From assembly GCA_016795205.1 (NCBI GenBank), contig JAEUHZ010000010.1, positions 94,867 to 158,866 of the forward strand: a stretch of DNA of 64,000 nt, given 5' to 3'. Origin of the DNA: Planctomycetota bacterium. GTDB taxonomy: Bacteria; Planctomycetota; UBA1135; GCA-002686595. Of the stretch, positions 9,025 to 16,597 are shown one piece after another (positions within the stretch are counted from its first letter, which is position 1; each line of letters begins with the position of its first letter). The notes beneath the pieces were generated by a model that saw nothing but the letters and a program-made list of their open reading frames with translations, was not told where the DNA came from and did no database searches. A program made the position numbers and the translations under genes.

Positions 9025-9492
9025 ATGTACGAGACCGCGCTGATCCTCCACAACGTCCTGCGCCTCGTCGTCGTCGCCCTGACCTTGTGGGTCGTGCTGC
9101 GCGCCTTCCAGGGCTGGCGCGGTCGCCGGCCCTTCGGTGCGACCGACCGCCTGAACGCGCTGGTGCTGACGATCCTCGTCGACACCCAGCTCGTGATCGG
9201 CCTCCTGCTGCACTTCGTGTGGAGCCCGGTCACGAAGAACGCGATGGCGGACATGGGTGCGGCGATGAAGGACCCCTCGCTGCGCAAGTTCGTCGTCGAG
9301 CACCCGGTGCTCATGATCGCGGGGATCGCGCTCGTGCACGCCGGCAAGCTGGCCGCCAAGGGCGCCTCGAACGACGCCGGCCGGCACCGCCGCACGTTCG
9401 TGTTCCTCTCGATCGCGCTGATCCTGTTCCTGATCGGCACGCCCTGGCCGTTCCAGGAGGTCGGCCGTCCGTGGCTGCGGATGGGCGGCTGA
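9025..9492 (+). CDS. Small four-helix membrane protein, cytochrome-b-like
   Basis: A 155-residue protein with four predicted membrane helices (for example LRLVVVALTLWVVLRAF and VFLSIALILFLIG) and conserved-looking His residues near helix ends (ILHNVLR, GLLLHFVWS, VEHPVLMIAGIALVHAGK). The pattern of His in short helices resembles small b-type cytochromes and CopD-like proteins, but haem binding cannot be proven from sequence. The ATG at 9025 is preferred over upstream in-frame starts because helix 1 follows at once and a -10-like hexamer sits 6 nt before it. Confidence 0.6.
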   Translation: MYETALILHNVLRLVVVALTLWVVLRAFQGWRGRRPFGATDRLNALVLTILVDTQLVIGLLLHFVWSPVTKNAMADMGAAMKDPSLRKFVVEHPVLMIAGIALVHAGKLAAKGASNDAGRHRRTFVFLSIALILFLIGTPWPFQEVGRPWLRMGG

Positions 9493-9497
9493 TCCGC

Positions 9498-9503
9498 TAG
9501 GAT
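9498..9503 (+). promoter_or_regulatory. -10-like TAGGAT before tRNA-Arg
   Basis: TAGGAT lies 15 nt before the mature 5' end of tRNA-Arg, which would give a short 5' leader of the kind removed by RNase P. Confidence 0.4.
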
Positions 9504-9518
9504 CGCGGGCCTTCGCGG

Positions 9519-9594
9519 GCGCCCGTAGCTCAACTGGAAGAGCTTCGGTCTTCGGAACCGACGGTTGCAGGTTCGAACCCTGCCGGGCGTACCA
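9519..9594 (+). tRNA. tRNA-Arg (anticodon TCG), CCA encoded; integration target
   Basis: Complete cloverleaf: acceptor GCGCCCG/CGGGCGT (G-U closing pair), D-arm GCTC...GAGC, anticodon stem TCGGT/ACCGA with loop CTTCGGA (anticodon TCG, arginine CGA), T-arm GCAGG-TTCGAAC-CCTGC, discriminator A and encoded CCA. Its 3' part from 9542 onward is the left copy of a 54 bp repeat found again at 17932. The functional tRNA was therefore restored by the element's own copy of the 3' half. The integrase gene runs antisense into it and stops inside it. Confidence 0.97.
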
Positions 9595-10939
9595 CTGAAC
9601 CCGCTTCGAGGGCCCTAGCGGCCCGGTTCACGTCTCTCCGGATGTCCGGAGGTCTCCTGGAATCGCTGCCAGATGGCGGAGTGGATGGCGGAGTGACGGC
9701 AGAGCCCAGCGTGCCGGTCGCGCGCTGGGACTCGATCCGTCCCGGACTGTTCCAGCGGGGGAGAGCCTCGACGGCGGAGCGTTCGTCGCCCCCGCCCAGG
9801 TGGGTGTAGGTGCCCATCGTCAACCGGATGTCCGAGTGACGGGCGAGCGCCTGGGCAACACGCGGTGCCGCACCGGAGTTCGCGAGGAGGGTCACGAAGG
9901 TGTGGCGGAGCGCGTGGAAATCCGCAACGTTTCCAGCCTCGTCCGCGATCGGCACGCCGGCGGCCGCGAGGTCGCCCTGGAGCGTCTCCGCCGCGCGCCA
10001 GAACGCGGGCAGGTGGAATGCCGCCTCGGACGGGTGACGCGCGCGCAGGAAGCCCCGGAGGGCCTCCGCGAGGTCCTCGCGCAGCGGCAGGCTCGCGGCC
10101 CTGCGGCTCTTGGTTCCCTCGGCGCGGAGGTTCAGGGCAGCGCGATCGGGCGCGAGGTCGAACGAGCCGACGCGGAGGGCCATGAGTTCCTTCCGCCGGA
10201 CGCCCGTCTCGATGGCGAGGCGGTAGAGCAACGCACGCTCCGGGCCGGGCATGCCGTCGCGCTCCGGCGCGGACTCGACGAACCCGAGGAGCCGCTCGAC
10301 CTCCTCGACCGTGAGGGCGCGACGGACCCGGCGACGGTCGGTCGCGGCGTTGAGCTTCCGCAAGGTGCGGAGGGGATCCTCGCTCGCGAGGCCGGACGCC
10401 ACTGCCCATCGGCAGAACTGACGGATCGCCGCGAGCGTGTGGTTCGACGCCTGGATGCTCCATCCGCCGTCACGGCGCTCGTGGAGGTAGTTCTCGACCG
10501 ACTCCGGGCGGAGGTCCTTCCAGAATCGTGCGCCGGTCCCGTCGAGGACGGCCCGAATGCGGGGGATGAGCGAGGCGAGCGTTTCCTTCGCGCGGTTTCG
10601 GGCCCGGAGGGCGCGTTCGAAGTCCGCCACGAGTTCCGTGAGCGCGCGCCCGCCTGCGATGCGCGTGCGGTCCAGGAGGCCGAGTTCCGCGAGCTTCTCC
10701 CGGGTGCCGCTCGGGAGCGCCTCGACGGCGCGGGAGAGGTCGAGGTCCACCGGCAGCGACGCGGAGCGGAAGGCGAGGAGCCGCTCGACAGTGCGTCCCA
10801 GGGCCTCGCTCGACGCCTTGTCGGTGAAGGCGCGGAATCGCTGGCGCGTGCCGAGCGCGTCGCGGAAGTCGAGGTAGTACCGCGACGTGGCGATGCGCTT
10901 GCCGGACTTCGCCTTGAACCGTTCTCGGTAGACGCGCAT
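9530..10939 (-). CDS. int: Tyrosine site-specific integrase
   Basis: This 469-residue recombinase moves the element in and out of tRNA-Arg. The N-terminal part is a basic arm-binding/SAM-like region. The catalytic domain shows box I Arg (ETGVRRKELMALR), the beta-hairpin Lys (GTKSRRAASLPL), HALRH near residue 342 and a C-terminal SDIRLTMGTYTHL with the nucleophile Tyr. The frame then crosses the arm repeat and the whole att core and stops inside the tRNA after SSSS. In the circular form the same frame would continue at 17931 to 17740, replacing the last three residues by 63 others. The ATG at 10939 follows the XRE gene's stop by 2 bp, so the two are co-transcribed. Confidence 0.92.
   Translation of the reverse strand: MRVYRERFKAKSGKRIATSRYYLDFRDALGTRQRFRAFTDKASSEALGRTVERLLAFRSASLPVDLDLSRAVEALPSGTREKLAELGLLDRTRIAGGRALTELVADFERALRARNRAKETLASLIPRIRAVLDGTGARFWKDLRPESVENYLHERRDGGWSIQASNHTLAAIRQFCRWAVASGLASEDPLRTLRKLNAATDRRRVRRALTVEEVERLLGFVESAPERDGMPGPERALLYRLAIETGVRRKELMALRVGSFDLAPDRAALNLRAEGTKSRRAASLPLREDLAEALRGFLRARHPSEAAFHLPAFWRAAETLQGDLAAAGVPIADEAGNVADFHALRHTFVTLLANSGAAPRVAQALARHSDIRLTMGTYTHLGGGDERSAVEALPRWNSPGRIESQRATGTLGSAVTPPSTPPSGSDSRRPPDIRRDVNRAARALEAGSVVRPAGFEPATVGSEDRSSSS
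9542..9595. repeat. attL: 54 bp direct repeat, left copy
   Basis: It runs from the tRNA-Arg anticodon stem through the CCA plus one C and is identical to 17932-17985. It also encodes integrase residues VVRPAGFEPATVGSEDRS on the opposite strand. Confidence 0.95.
9636..9651. repeat. Inverted repeat CTCCGGA-TG-TCCGGAG near attL
   Basis: A perfect 7 bp palindrome with a 2 bp centre lies 41 bp inside the left attachment site and within the integrase 3' coding region. It could be a site for integrase, excisionase or a host factor. I see no matching copy near attR. Confidence 0.35.
9674..9695. repeat. Arm-type direct repeat, left copy
   Basis: The 22 bp sequence TGGCGGAGTGGATGGCGGAGTG is itself a tandem of an 11-12 bp unit. 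It lies 79 bp inside attL and recurs identically 77 bp inside attR (17834-17855). Such paired sites beside the core are typical arm-binding sites of tyrosine integrases. Confidence 0.65.
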
Positions 10940-10941
10940 GG

Positions 10942-11169
10942 CTAGGTACCCTTCGGTTGCTTCGCCGGCTTCACGGGGCGGAGCGAGAGGTCGAGGAGGA
11001 GGCCCAGACGGTCGAGGACTTCGAGGGACAGTCCGCGCTCGCCGGCCATGAACCGTGACATCGCGGCCTGGTCCAGGTCGATCGCCTTGCAGATCGCATA
11101 GCGCGAGAGGCCCGACCGTTCGACGGCTTCCCGAAACTGGTCGGAGAGCGGACGGGGTGTCGTCGGCAT
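10942..11169 (-). CDS. XRE-family HTH regulator
   Basis: This 75-residue protein is almost entirely one lambda-repressor-like helix-turn-helix: LSDQFREAVERSGLSRYAIC (scaffold and helix 2) followed by LDQAAMSRFMAGERGLSLE (recognition helix and tail). It probably controls the integrase immediately downstream and may bind its own promoter, where two GCATGC palindromes lie. The ATG at 11169 is supported by a good promoter whose -10 ends exactly 6 nt upstream; longer upstream reading would lack the conserved N-terminus. Confidence 0.85.
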   Translation of the reverse strand: MPTTPRPLSDQFREAVERSGLSRYAICKAIDLDQAAMSRFMAGERGLSLEVLDRLGLLLDLSLRPVKPAKQPKGT

Positions 11170-11175
11170 GGTCCC

Positions 11176-11204
11176 ATGGTACGGCATGCGTGTCTTTATG
11201 GCAA
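11176..11204 (-). promoter_or_regulatory. Sigma-70-type promoter of XRE-int operon (leaderless)
   Basis: On the minus strand TTGCCA (11204-11199) is separated by exactly 17 bp from TACCAT (11181-11176). The ATG follows after 6 nt, so the transcript should begin at or within a base or two of the start codon. Confidence 0.65.
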
Positions 11205-11210
11205 GCATGC
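11184..11210. promoter_or_regulatory. Paired GCATGC palindromes, candidate operator
   Basis: GCATGC occurs at 11184-11189, between -35 and -10, and at 11205-11210, just upstream of -35. The centre-to-centre distance is 21 bp, two helical turns. This fits a dimeric XRE repressor bound on one face of the DNA across the promoter. Confidence 0.45.
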
Positions 11211-11315
11211 ACTCGTCGATGCTCAGGGGCATGCCGAGCGGGGCCACAGCCCCCGCGCCGGAACGATCCTCCCGGCTCCCCCCGGGCCGACCGGATCGGA
11301 CTCGGTGAGGCCGCT

Positions 11316-13136
11316 TCACGGCGCACCCCAGCCGGCCTCAGCCTCGATCGCCGCGCGCTCCGCTTCCGCGTACGGGTCCGTGGCACCGGCGCTCGGATCG
11401 TCCAGACCGTCCAGACCATTCCCGCCCGAGCGCGGTCCGGACTGTTCGGACGATACGGACGGTCCGTCGCGACGCTTCACCAGTCGCACGATCCGGCGAC
11501 GGCTCGCGTCCGGTGCCTTCTCCCCGAGGACCACTTCGATCCCGTGGGATCGCAGGGCCGGCGCATAGCGCCGGAGGATGTCCCCAACCTTCCTCGGCGT
11601 CCTCGGCCACGCGCGATCCCGTCCCCGCTCCTCGGTCGTGAGGAGCTTCCGAAGTTCGCCCGCCGTGCCCTCCCAGCCGTCGGCGCGCTCGTTCATCAGG
11701 TCTCGCACGGCAAGAGCGAAGGGCGAGCCGTCGAGCACGGACGCCGATCCCTCGTCGCGGTTCGCGAAGAGGGCATCCAGGAACTCGCCCGGGCGAAGGC
11801 CGAGCGCCGGAGCGGCCGCCTCCACGAGGCGCGCAAAGTCCGCGAGTCGGACGTTGCGGTCGAGCTTCATCGTATCACTTCTCGCGCGCGCGCATGATAG
11901 CGCATCGAGGAGCGCGCCGAGGATGCGAGGCCTAGCCTCGTCGAACTCCTCCCAAAACGTCCGCTCCTCGCGGCGCACGCGATCGTCGATGCGCTTGAGG
12001 CTGAGGACGATCGATCGATCGGCCACGTCGCCGCGGGATGCCAGGTCATCGATGCCGTTGAGGATCACCGGCCGCGCGACCTGGAAGATCGTCTCCTCGG
12101 TGTCGGAGTAGAGTTCGCGCGTCGCGAACCCGTTCCCCGAGGTCAACGCGCAGAGGTCATCCCCGAGCCACTCCGGGATCCCGCTCAGGTTGTCGAACAC
12201 GACGAGCCGCGAGTTCGTCGCGGCGATCGCGAGGTCCCGCGAGTCCTTCGGCGGTCGGCGCGCGTCCGCGAGGTTCGGGTCGACCAAACGCCGGAGCACC
12301 TTCGACAACGTGGACTTCGCGGATCCCTGCTCGCCGTTCGCGATGAGGATCGGGAACGGGCCGGAAGGGGAGAGCAGCATCAGCGCGAATCCTCGCACGA
12401 GGACCCAGCCCGACGCGTCGACGTTGAGGAAGCCGCGAAGCTCGTCGATCGTCCCGCCGCGCACGGGAGAGGGGAGTGCGAGCATCCCGCTCCGCCGCAC
12501 GAGCCGGGAATCCGAGTCGGCAGCGCCCACGATGCGCCAACCGTCTCGATCCACGCGTACGAGTTCATGCGCGTCGTTCGCCAAGTCGAGCCAGACCGCT
12601 CCGTCATGCTCCGCGAGACGGACGGCCACCGCGCGTTCGGGGCCCTCGTAACGTGCAGCCACGACCAGGTTGCCGACGACCGTCGCGATCGTCTCGCCGT
12701 TGGCCGCCTTGCCGAGGCCGAGGTAGACCTCGCGTGTCAACCACTCGCGGAACGGGCGCGATCGAACGCCGAGCGTTTCTCGCAGGTCTGCCGGTTCGCC
12801 GCCGTCTGCTCCGCTGCCGCGAACACGTACCCACGCGAACGGCGCACCGTCTGGCGAGTGAAAGAGTTCGAGGCGGTCGCTCTGCTTGAGATAGCCGAGG
12901 ATCCGCTCGGCGAGCGTGTCGCTCGAAGGCTCTGGACGCGCGGCCTCGTTGTCGAACTGCTCGCGCAGCGCGTCGGGATCGAGAGAGGGGAACCGTTCGA
13001 GGAACTTCGCCTCCGCCTTCGAGCGCGATTCGTCGTCGGTGAGGTCGACGCGAGCCGTTACCGGGGACGCGCCCTCGTTCCGGACAATCACCTTGACCTC
13101 GCGTCCGTTCCGCATGCGTTGGAACTCGATGTCCAT
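11316..13136 (-). CDS. P-loop ATPase, helicase-like replication protein of the element
   Basis: 606 residues. A Walker A motif ANGEQGSAKST lies near residues 266-276, followed by a Walker-B-like LVVFDN, then RPVILNGIDDLASRGDVADR. This order is that of mobile-element ATPases of the superfamily 3/D5-like helicase type that act with a primase. The N-terminal 150 residues are charged and unassigned. The ATG (MDIEF) at 13136 overlaps the stop of the primase gene as TGATG, so primase and ATPase are coupled. Likely role: unwinding and replicating the excised circle. Exact family placement needs a profile search. Confidence 0.75.
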   Translation of the reverse strand: MDIEFQRMRNGREVKVIVRNEGASPVTARVDLTDDESRSKAEAKFLERFPSLDPDALREQFDNEAARPEPSSDTLAERILGYLKQSDRLELFHSPDGAPFAWVRVRGSGADGGEPADLRETLGVRSRPFREWLTREVYLGLGKAANGETIATVVGNLVVAARYEGPERAVAVRLAEHDGAVWLDLANDAHELVRVDRDGWRIVGAADSDSRLVRRSGMLALPSPVRGGTIDELRGFLNVDASGWVLVRGFALMLLSPSGPFPILIANGEQGSAKSTLSKVLRRLVDPNLADARRPPKDSRDLAIAATNSRLVVFDNLSGIPEWLGDDLCALTSGNGFATRELYSDTEETIFQVARPVILNGIDDLASRGDVADRSIVLSLKRIDDRVRREERTFWEEFDEARPRILGALLDALSCARARSDTMKLDRNVRLADFARLVEAAAPALGLRPGEFLDALFANRDEGSASVLDGSPFALAVRDLMNERADGWEGTAGELRKLLTTEERGRDRAWPRTPRKVGDILRRYAPALRSHGIEVVLGEKAPDASRRRIVRLVKRRDGPSVSSEQSGPRSGGNGLDGLDDPSAGATDPYAEAERAAIEAEAGWGAP

Positions 13137-13990
13137 CAGCGCACCTGCCGTTCGACGAGACGAAGGGTCGGGGGGACGATCGCAGCGCCTTCGATCGCGG
13201 CGAGTACCTCGTCCCGCGACGTTCCGGCGCAAAGGGCTGAGCGGAGATCCTTCGCCTCGCGCGGCGGCTGGATGATCCGGACGGTCCGGCAAGTCGGCGC
13301 GAGCAACGCGGCAAGCGCCGAAGCGCCGGCACGGCCCGGTTCGTCGGCATCGGCGACGAGGACCGCATCGCGCTCCGCCCTCGATCGGAACCACCGCGCG
13401 AGGTAGTCCGTCGCTCCCTGGCACCCAGGTCGCCCAATCGCGAAGAACCCCAGGGACAGCGCCGCAGCGCAGTCGGACTCACCCTCAGTGACGAGCACGA
13501 GGGCGTCCTCCGGCACTTGCGGGAGGAAGAGCCCGTTCCTGGATCCCTTCGCCGCGCGTTTCTGGCCCCGGTATCGCTCGCGGATCCCCACGAAGCGGCC
13601 GAGGTGGTCGCGCATCGGCCACGTGGTCGCGGGTCGATCGTCCAGACCGACCGACAGCGCTTCCAGCGCGGCGACGGTGACGCCGAGCTTCGCGGCGAAC
13701 CTAGCGAACACGGCGGGGAGTTCGCCTGCTCGCTGCCGCCCTTCGTCCGCGATCAGCCGGAAGCGCGATTCGTCCGGCGTCTCGTCCAGGTGGTACTTCC
13801 TCTGTGTTCTGCCGGTAGTACGCGAGCCGTGGAACCAGCCCGCCTTGCCCCAGCGGCGAGGGGACTCGACCCGGGCACAGATCGCGCGATCGGAGCCGTC
13901 GCGAGCGCGGAGACACCATCCTCCGTGACCGCAGATCGCGCAGGGCACCCGCTCGGTGACGCGGGCGTACTCGCTGAGGAGACCACTCAT
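13136..13990 (-). CDS. Zinc-finger TOPRIM primase
   Basis: 284 residues. The N-terminus has a compact zinc-binding cluster (Cys17, Cys20, Cys26, Cys38, with His22) like the CHC2-type fingers of primases. The C-terminal half is a TOPRIM domain with LVTEGESDCAAALSLGF (catalytic Glu) and VLVADADEPGRAGA (DxD). The dedicated RNA-polymerase core of DnaG is reduced, as in primases of phages and plasmids. The ATG at 13990 overlaps the upstream HTH gene's stop by 4 nt (ATGA) and its own stop overlaps the ATPase start, so these genes form one coupled replication operon. Confidence 0.85.
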   Translation of the reverse strand: MSGLLSEYARVTERVPCAICGHGGWCLRARDGSDRAICARVESPRRWGKAGWFHGSRTTGRTQRKYHLDETPDESRFRLIADEGRQRAGELPAVFARFAAKLGVTVAALEALSVGLDDRPATTWPMRDHLGRFVGIRERYRGQKRAAKGSRNGLFLPQVPEDALVLVTEGESDCAAALSLGFFAIGRPGCQGATDYLARWFRSRAERDAVLVADADEPGRAGASALAALLAPTCRTVRIIQPPREAKDLRSALCAGTSRDEVLAAIEGAAIVPPTLRLVERQVR

Positions 13991-14268
13991 CGCAGCACCT
14001 CCCACCGGTCGCGCGACGGGCATCCGGCGAGCGCCCAACGCGTCAGGTCCTCGGCGTTCCAGCGCGTCGAGCGCCCCAGTCGAATCGCCCGAGGCAGTCG
14101 GCCGCTTGCGTTCAATCGCGACGCATGCGCGCGGGAGATTCCGAGGCGGCGTGCCACCTCGCGCAGGTCTACGAGTAGGATGCGCGTCTCGTCCCGGTGC
14201 CCACCGTGGCGTTCTTCGCACGCCCGCGGATCCGACCCCGCGGGCGTGTGGCTTTCAGGGGGCCGCAT
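13987..14268 (-). CDS. AlpA/excisionase-like HTH protein
   Basis: 93 residues with a MerR/AlpA-type winged helix-turn-helix: LREVARRLGISRAHASRLNA, then GRLPRAIRLGRSTRWNAEDL. Such proteins act as excisionases or activators in integrative elements. It overlaps the next gene at both ends (14 bp with the upstream HTH gene, 4 bp with the primase). Which of the two small HTH proteins is the excisionase cannot be told from sequence. Confidence 0.75.
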   Translation of the reverse strand: MRPPESHTPAGSDPRACEERHGGHRDETRILLVDLREVARRLGISRAHASRLNASGRLPRAIRLGRSTRWNAEDLTRWALAGCPSRDRWEVLR

Positions 14269-14452
14269 GAGGGACCTCCCCGCGCTTGCCCGCGAGCGCC
14301 GCGAGCACGGCCTCCAGATCGAAGCGCATGTAGCGCGCCCCGCACCTCGTGGCGGGGATCCGCCCCGCGTTTGCCCAGCGCCGCACGGTCCCCGGGGACA
14401 GTCGGAGTCGCTCAGCGACCTCCGCCGTCGTGTTGAGTCGATCGTGTGCCAT
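14255..14452 (-). CDS. Small HTH_17-type DNA-binding protein
   Basis: 65 residues with an excisionase-like fold: LNTTAEVAERLRLSPGTVRR, then WANAGRIPATRCGARYMRFD. It is distinct from, but related in fold to, the following AlpA-like gene. It starts the replication operon and lies just after three 20 bp-spaced direct repeats that it might bind. Candidate excisionase or replication-region binding protein. Confidence 0.75.
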   Translation of the reverse strand: MAHDRLNTTAEVAERLRLSPGTVRRWANAGRIPATRCGARYMRFDLEAVLAALAGKRGEVPHAAP

Positions 14453-14479
14453 GTTCTTGGCCTCCTACAGGCCACGAAA

Positions 14480-14526
14480 CGGAGCGCACGGATCGCGATC
14501 GGAGCGTATGCGAGTGGATCGGAGCG
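14480..14526. repeat. Three CGGAGCG direct repeats at 20 bp spacing (iteron-like)
   Basis: CGGAGCG occurs at 14480-14486, 14500-14506 and 14520-14526, exactly 20 bp apart; the second and third share the longer GATCGGAGCG. They fill the gap upstream of the HTH-primase-ATPase operon. Regular helical phasing suggests a multi-copy protein-binding site: an origin iteron set or an operator. Confidence 0.55.
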
Positions 14527-14550
14527 GCGTCAGGAATCCGAATCGGCCTC

Positions 14551-15570
14551 CTAGATGTCCTCGGCCCTGGTGATCGAGCGTCCGGCTTCCTTCCTGACTC
14601 CCCGAATGCGCTGGCCTGTCGCGAGCCTTCCCCGGCGGGCGTAGGCGACCCAAGTCTCGGCGTTTGCCTTGGCCCTGCCGACCAGCAGTTCAGGACGGAG
14701 TTCCAGGAGCGTCTGGTGGTGTTCAGCGGATGGGACCGTGGTGCTGAGGTCCTCGCGGAGTTCGCAGGCCAGGATGAATCCCTCGTAGGCCACGGACTCG
14801 GCTGGCTTGCCGCGCACGGGGCGCGGCGTCCCTCCTGCTTGGGCGCGCGGCTGGGGCCCGACGGCCTGCGCTAGCTCGACCTCGTGCTCCACCTCGAACC
14901 GCGTCGTCGCGGCCTGGAGGACGTCATCGAGGCGCTCGCGATCCGCATCGAGGACCCAGGGCCAGCGGTGTGCCAGGAAATCGCCACCCGTCCCCTCCGG
15001 TTCCCCCCACGGGATCCGCCGCATGAACTCTGGGATCGCGGGGTTCGGGCGCTGTGACCGGTCCCAGAAGAACACGAGTACCAGGAGCACGGCCTCGGCG
15101 TGCGTGATTGACATCCGAGTCCCGAGGTGAGCGTTCGGCTTGGTGGTGTCGCTTGCGATGAGCCATGCCGCCAACTTCTGCTGCGGGAGGAACCGGCTCC
15201 CGTGGATGGTCTCGAAATTCGCGGGCCCGAACCTGCCGCGAACGTCATCACGAACGTGCCGTAGAAAGTGGTTGTCGGCCGGAGTCGGCTCCGTGCGCAA
15301 CCGCCGGGCATACTCGTGATTCCCCGCCTCGCGAAGTTGCCGTAGTGCGGCGGCGCGCTCGCGGCGAACCGACACCCGATGCGAGGTCTCCGCCGCACGG
15401 AGTTCCGCCTCGCACTCCGCGCGATCTCGGGCGCGGATCGCGTCAAACGTGAAGGTCTTCTCCAAGAACGCCCGCCCCGCGGCGAACTGCTCAGGGCGCG
15501 CCCGTGTGTAGCGCACGAGAGCCTTCATGGTGGCCCCGTGCGCAGGTCCGAAACCCGTCTTGTCGTTCAT
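14551..15570 (-). CDS. Unrecognised element protein, 339 aa
   Basis: I do not recognise this protein. It is soluble and charged. The N-terminal half is alpha-helical and Arg/Glu-rich (DRAECEAELRAAETSHRVSV) and could form a coiled coil. The middle holds a hydrophobic segment, ITHAEAVLLVLVFFW, and a Trp-rich patch with LAHRWPWVLDADRERLDDVL. The C-terminus is basic. It sits between the replication genes and the small zinc-ribbon cassette, a usual place for cargo such as defence genes. The ATG at 15570 is used; a second ATG 14 codons later is possible. Confidence 0.6.
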   Translation of the reverse strand: MNDKTGFGPAHGATMKALVRYTRARPEQFAAGRAFLEKTFTFDAIRARDRAECEAELRAAETSHRVSVRRERAAALRQLREAGNHEYARRLRTEPTPADNHFLRHVRDDVRGRFGPANFETIHGSRFLPQQKLAAWLIASDTTKPNAHLGTRMSITHAEAVLLVLVFFWDRSQRPNPAIPEFMRRIPWGEPEGTGGDFLAHRWPWVLDADRERLDDVLQAATTRFEVEHEVELAQAVGPQPRAQAGGTPRPVRGKPAESVAYEGFILACELREDLSTTVPSAEHHQTLLELRPELLVGRAKANAETWVAYARRGRLATGQRIRGVRKEAGRSITRAEDI

Positions 15571-15726
15571 GCTCTAGGCGGCCGACCCGGACCGCCCCCC
15601 GCCGCATGAACTTGAGCGCGGAGAAGTCCGGGTCGCTCACCGGCTGGCCTGCCGGTTCACCGCAGCGGAGACTATCGCGCACGGAGCGCGGGACAAGGCC
15701 CATCCTGTGGCCGGCTCCGGGCCCGG
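15571..15726. other. Intergenic 156 bp in element
   Basis: No convincing gene. A minus-strand reading starting with GTG (SDPDFSALKFMRRGA...) overlaps the next gene's start in another frame and has no family support, so it is left unannotated. The region may hold the leader of the 339-residue gene. Confidence 0.3.
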
Positions 15727-15969
15727 TCAGCCGGGCATGTCCGGAGGGATGGATGGACTCGCGCGGACGATGAGCACGCGCTTCGCAGGCGAGCCTCTTG
15801 CCGAGAGGAGCCTGCCGCACTCCGCGCAGCGCGAAGCGTCTTCCAAGGCCCGGCCTTCGAACAGGACCAAGCTCGCGATCCACGGTGTTCCTTCGCACCG
15901 CTCGCAGTCGCCAAACATGCGCGCCGGCATCCGGCGGACCGCGCGATCTAGTCGTGCCCTGAGATTCAA
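15727..15969 (-). CDS. Zinc-ribbon protein B of element cassette
   Basis: 80 residues with two CxxC knuckles (Cys22/Cys25 and Cys48/Cys51). It aligns from the first residue with the zinc-ribbon protein at 16590-16841: RARL near the N-terminus, CE-C before a conserved Trp30, then C--CGR-L. This alignment decides the start. TTG at 15969 gives the same N-terminus, lies 1 nt after the upstream stop and is preceded by GGTGAG, whereas the nearest ATGs would cut into the conserved part. Function unknown; probably metal-binding. Confidence 0.6.
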   Translation of the reverse strand: MNLRARLDRAVRRMPARMFGDCERCEGTPWIASLVLFEGRALEDASRCAECGRLLSARGSPAKRVLIVRASPSIPPDMPG

Positions 15970-15970
15970 C

Positions 15971-16597
15971 TCACCGCCATCGTCCGAAGTTCTGGAACCA
16001 TCGCTCCAGACGGGGCGCAACTAGGATGTGCATGGCGAACGTCCCAGCAATCCCGAGGCCGATGAGCACCAGGACGACGGCGAAGGAGGAGGATTCGCCG
16101 CGAACGTGAGGATCGACGATGCCCAACTTCTTCAGAAGCAGAGCGCCGAACAGGCCGAGGAACATCGGACAGAAGCAGAGCGCGGGAACTAGGAAGCCCT
16201 CGCCTAGAAGCGCAAGAACCGACCGGCCTGCATTCGCGAACATGGCCTGCACCCGGCCGGGTCTCGACAGTGCGAGGGCTACCGCCCCAAGTGCAAGCAG
16301 ACAGAGCAGCGCACCGAACTGGATGCCCAGGCGCAGTCCATCGATTCGGACGCCGTAGCTGGCGCTCGGTGACTGCGGCTCCGGCGGGGTAAGGATGCAG
16401 GCGTAGCCTGCCGGGCGAGTGGCAACCGCGGCGCCGGGGCGGGAGGTTGTGAACTCCCAGGGAGGGAAGAAGAACATCACGCCTGCGGCGAGAGATCCGG
16501 CAACGATCAGCGGGATGAACTTGGTAACCCGAGCAATTCGTTCGCTGCTCGACTTCACTTGGTCGTTGTGCGAGGAGGAGCCGTCACGGTCATCCAT
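15971..16597 (-). CDS. Membrane protein of element cassette
   Basis: 208 residues. A polar N-terminus rich in Ser/Asp is followed by about four hydrophobic helices: IPLIVAGSLAAGVMFFF, a longer GALLCLLALGAVALAL, LLGEGFLVPALCFCPMFLG and VVLVLIGLGIAGTFAM. It has no enzyme motif I can name. It is embedded between two related zinc-ribbon genes with overlaps or 1 nt gaps. The three products are therefore probably made together and may work together at the membrane. ATG at 16597 is used. Confidence 0.6.
   Translation of the reverse strand: MDDRDGSSSHNDQVKSSSERIARVTKFIPLIVAGSLAAGVMFFFPPWEFTTSRPGAAVATRPAGYACILTPPEPQSPSASYGVRIDGLRLGIQFGALLCLLALGAVALALSRPGRVQAMFANAGRSVLALLGEGFLVPALCFCPMFLGLFGALLLKKLGIVDPHVRGESSSFAVVLVLIGLGIAGTFAMHILVAPRLERWFQNFGRWR

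Noticed and set aside
10942..11319. 125-residue version of the XRE gene starting at 11319
   Set aside because: The added N-terminal residues are non-homologous, and promoter and HTH both support the ATG at 11169.
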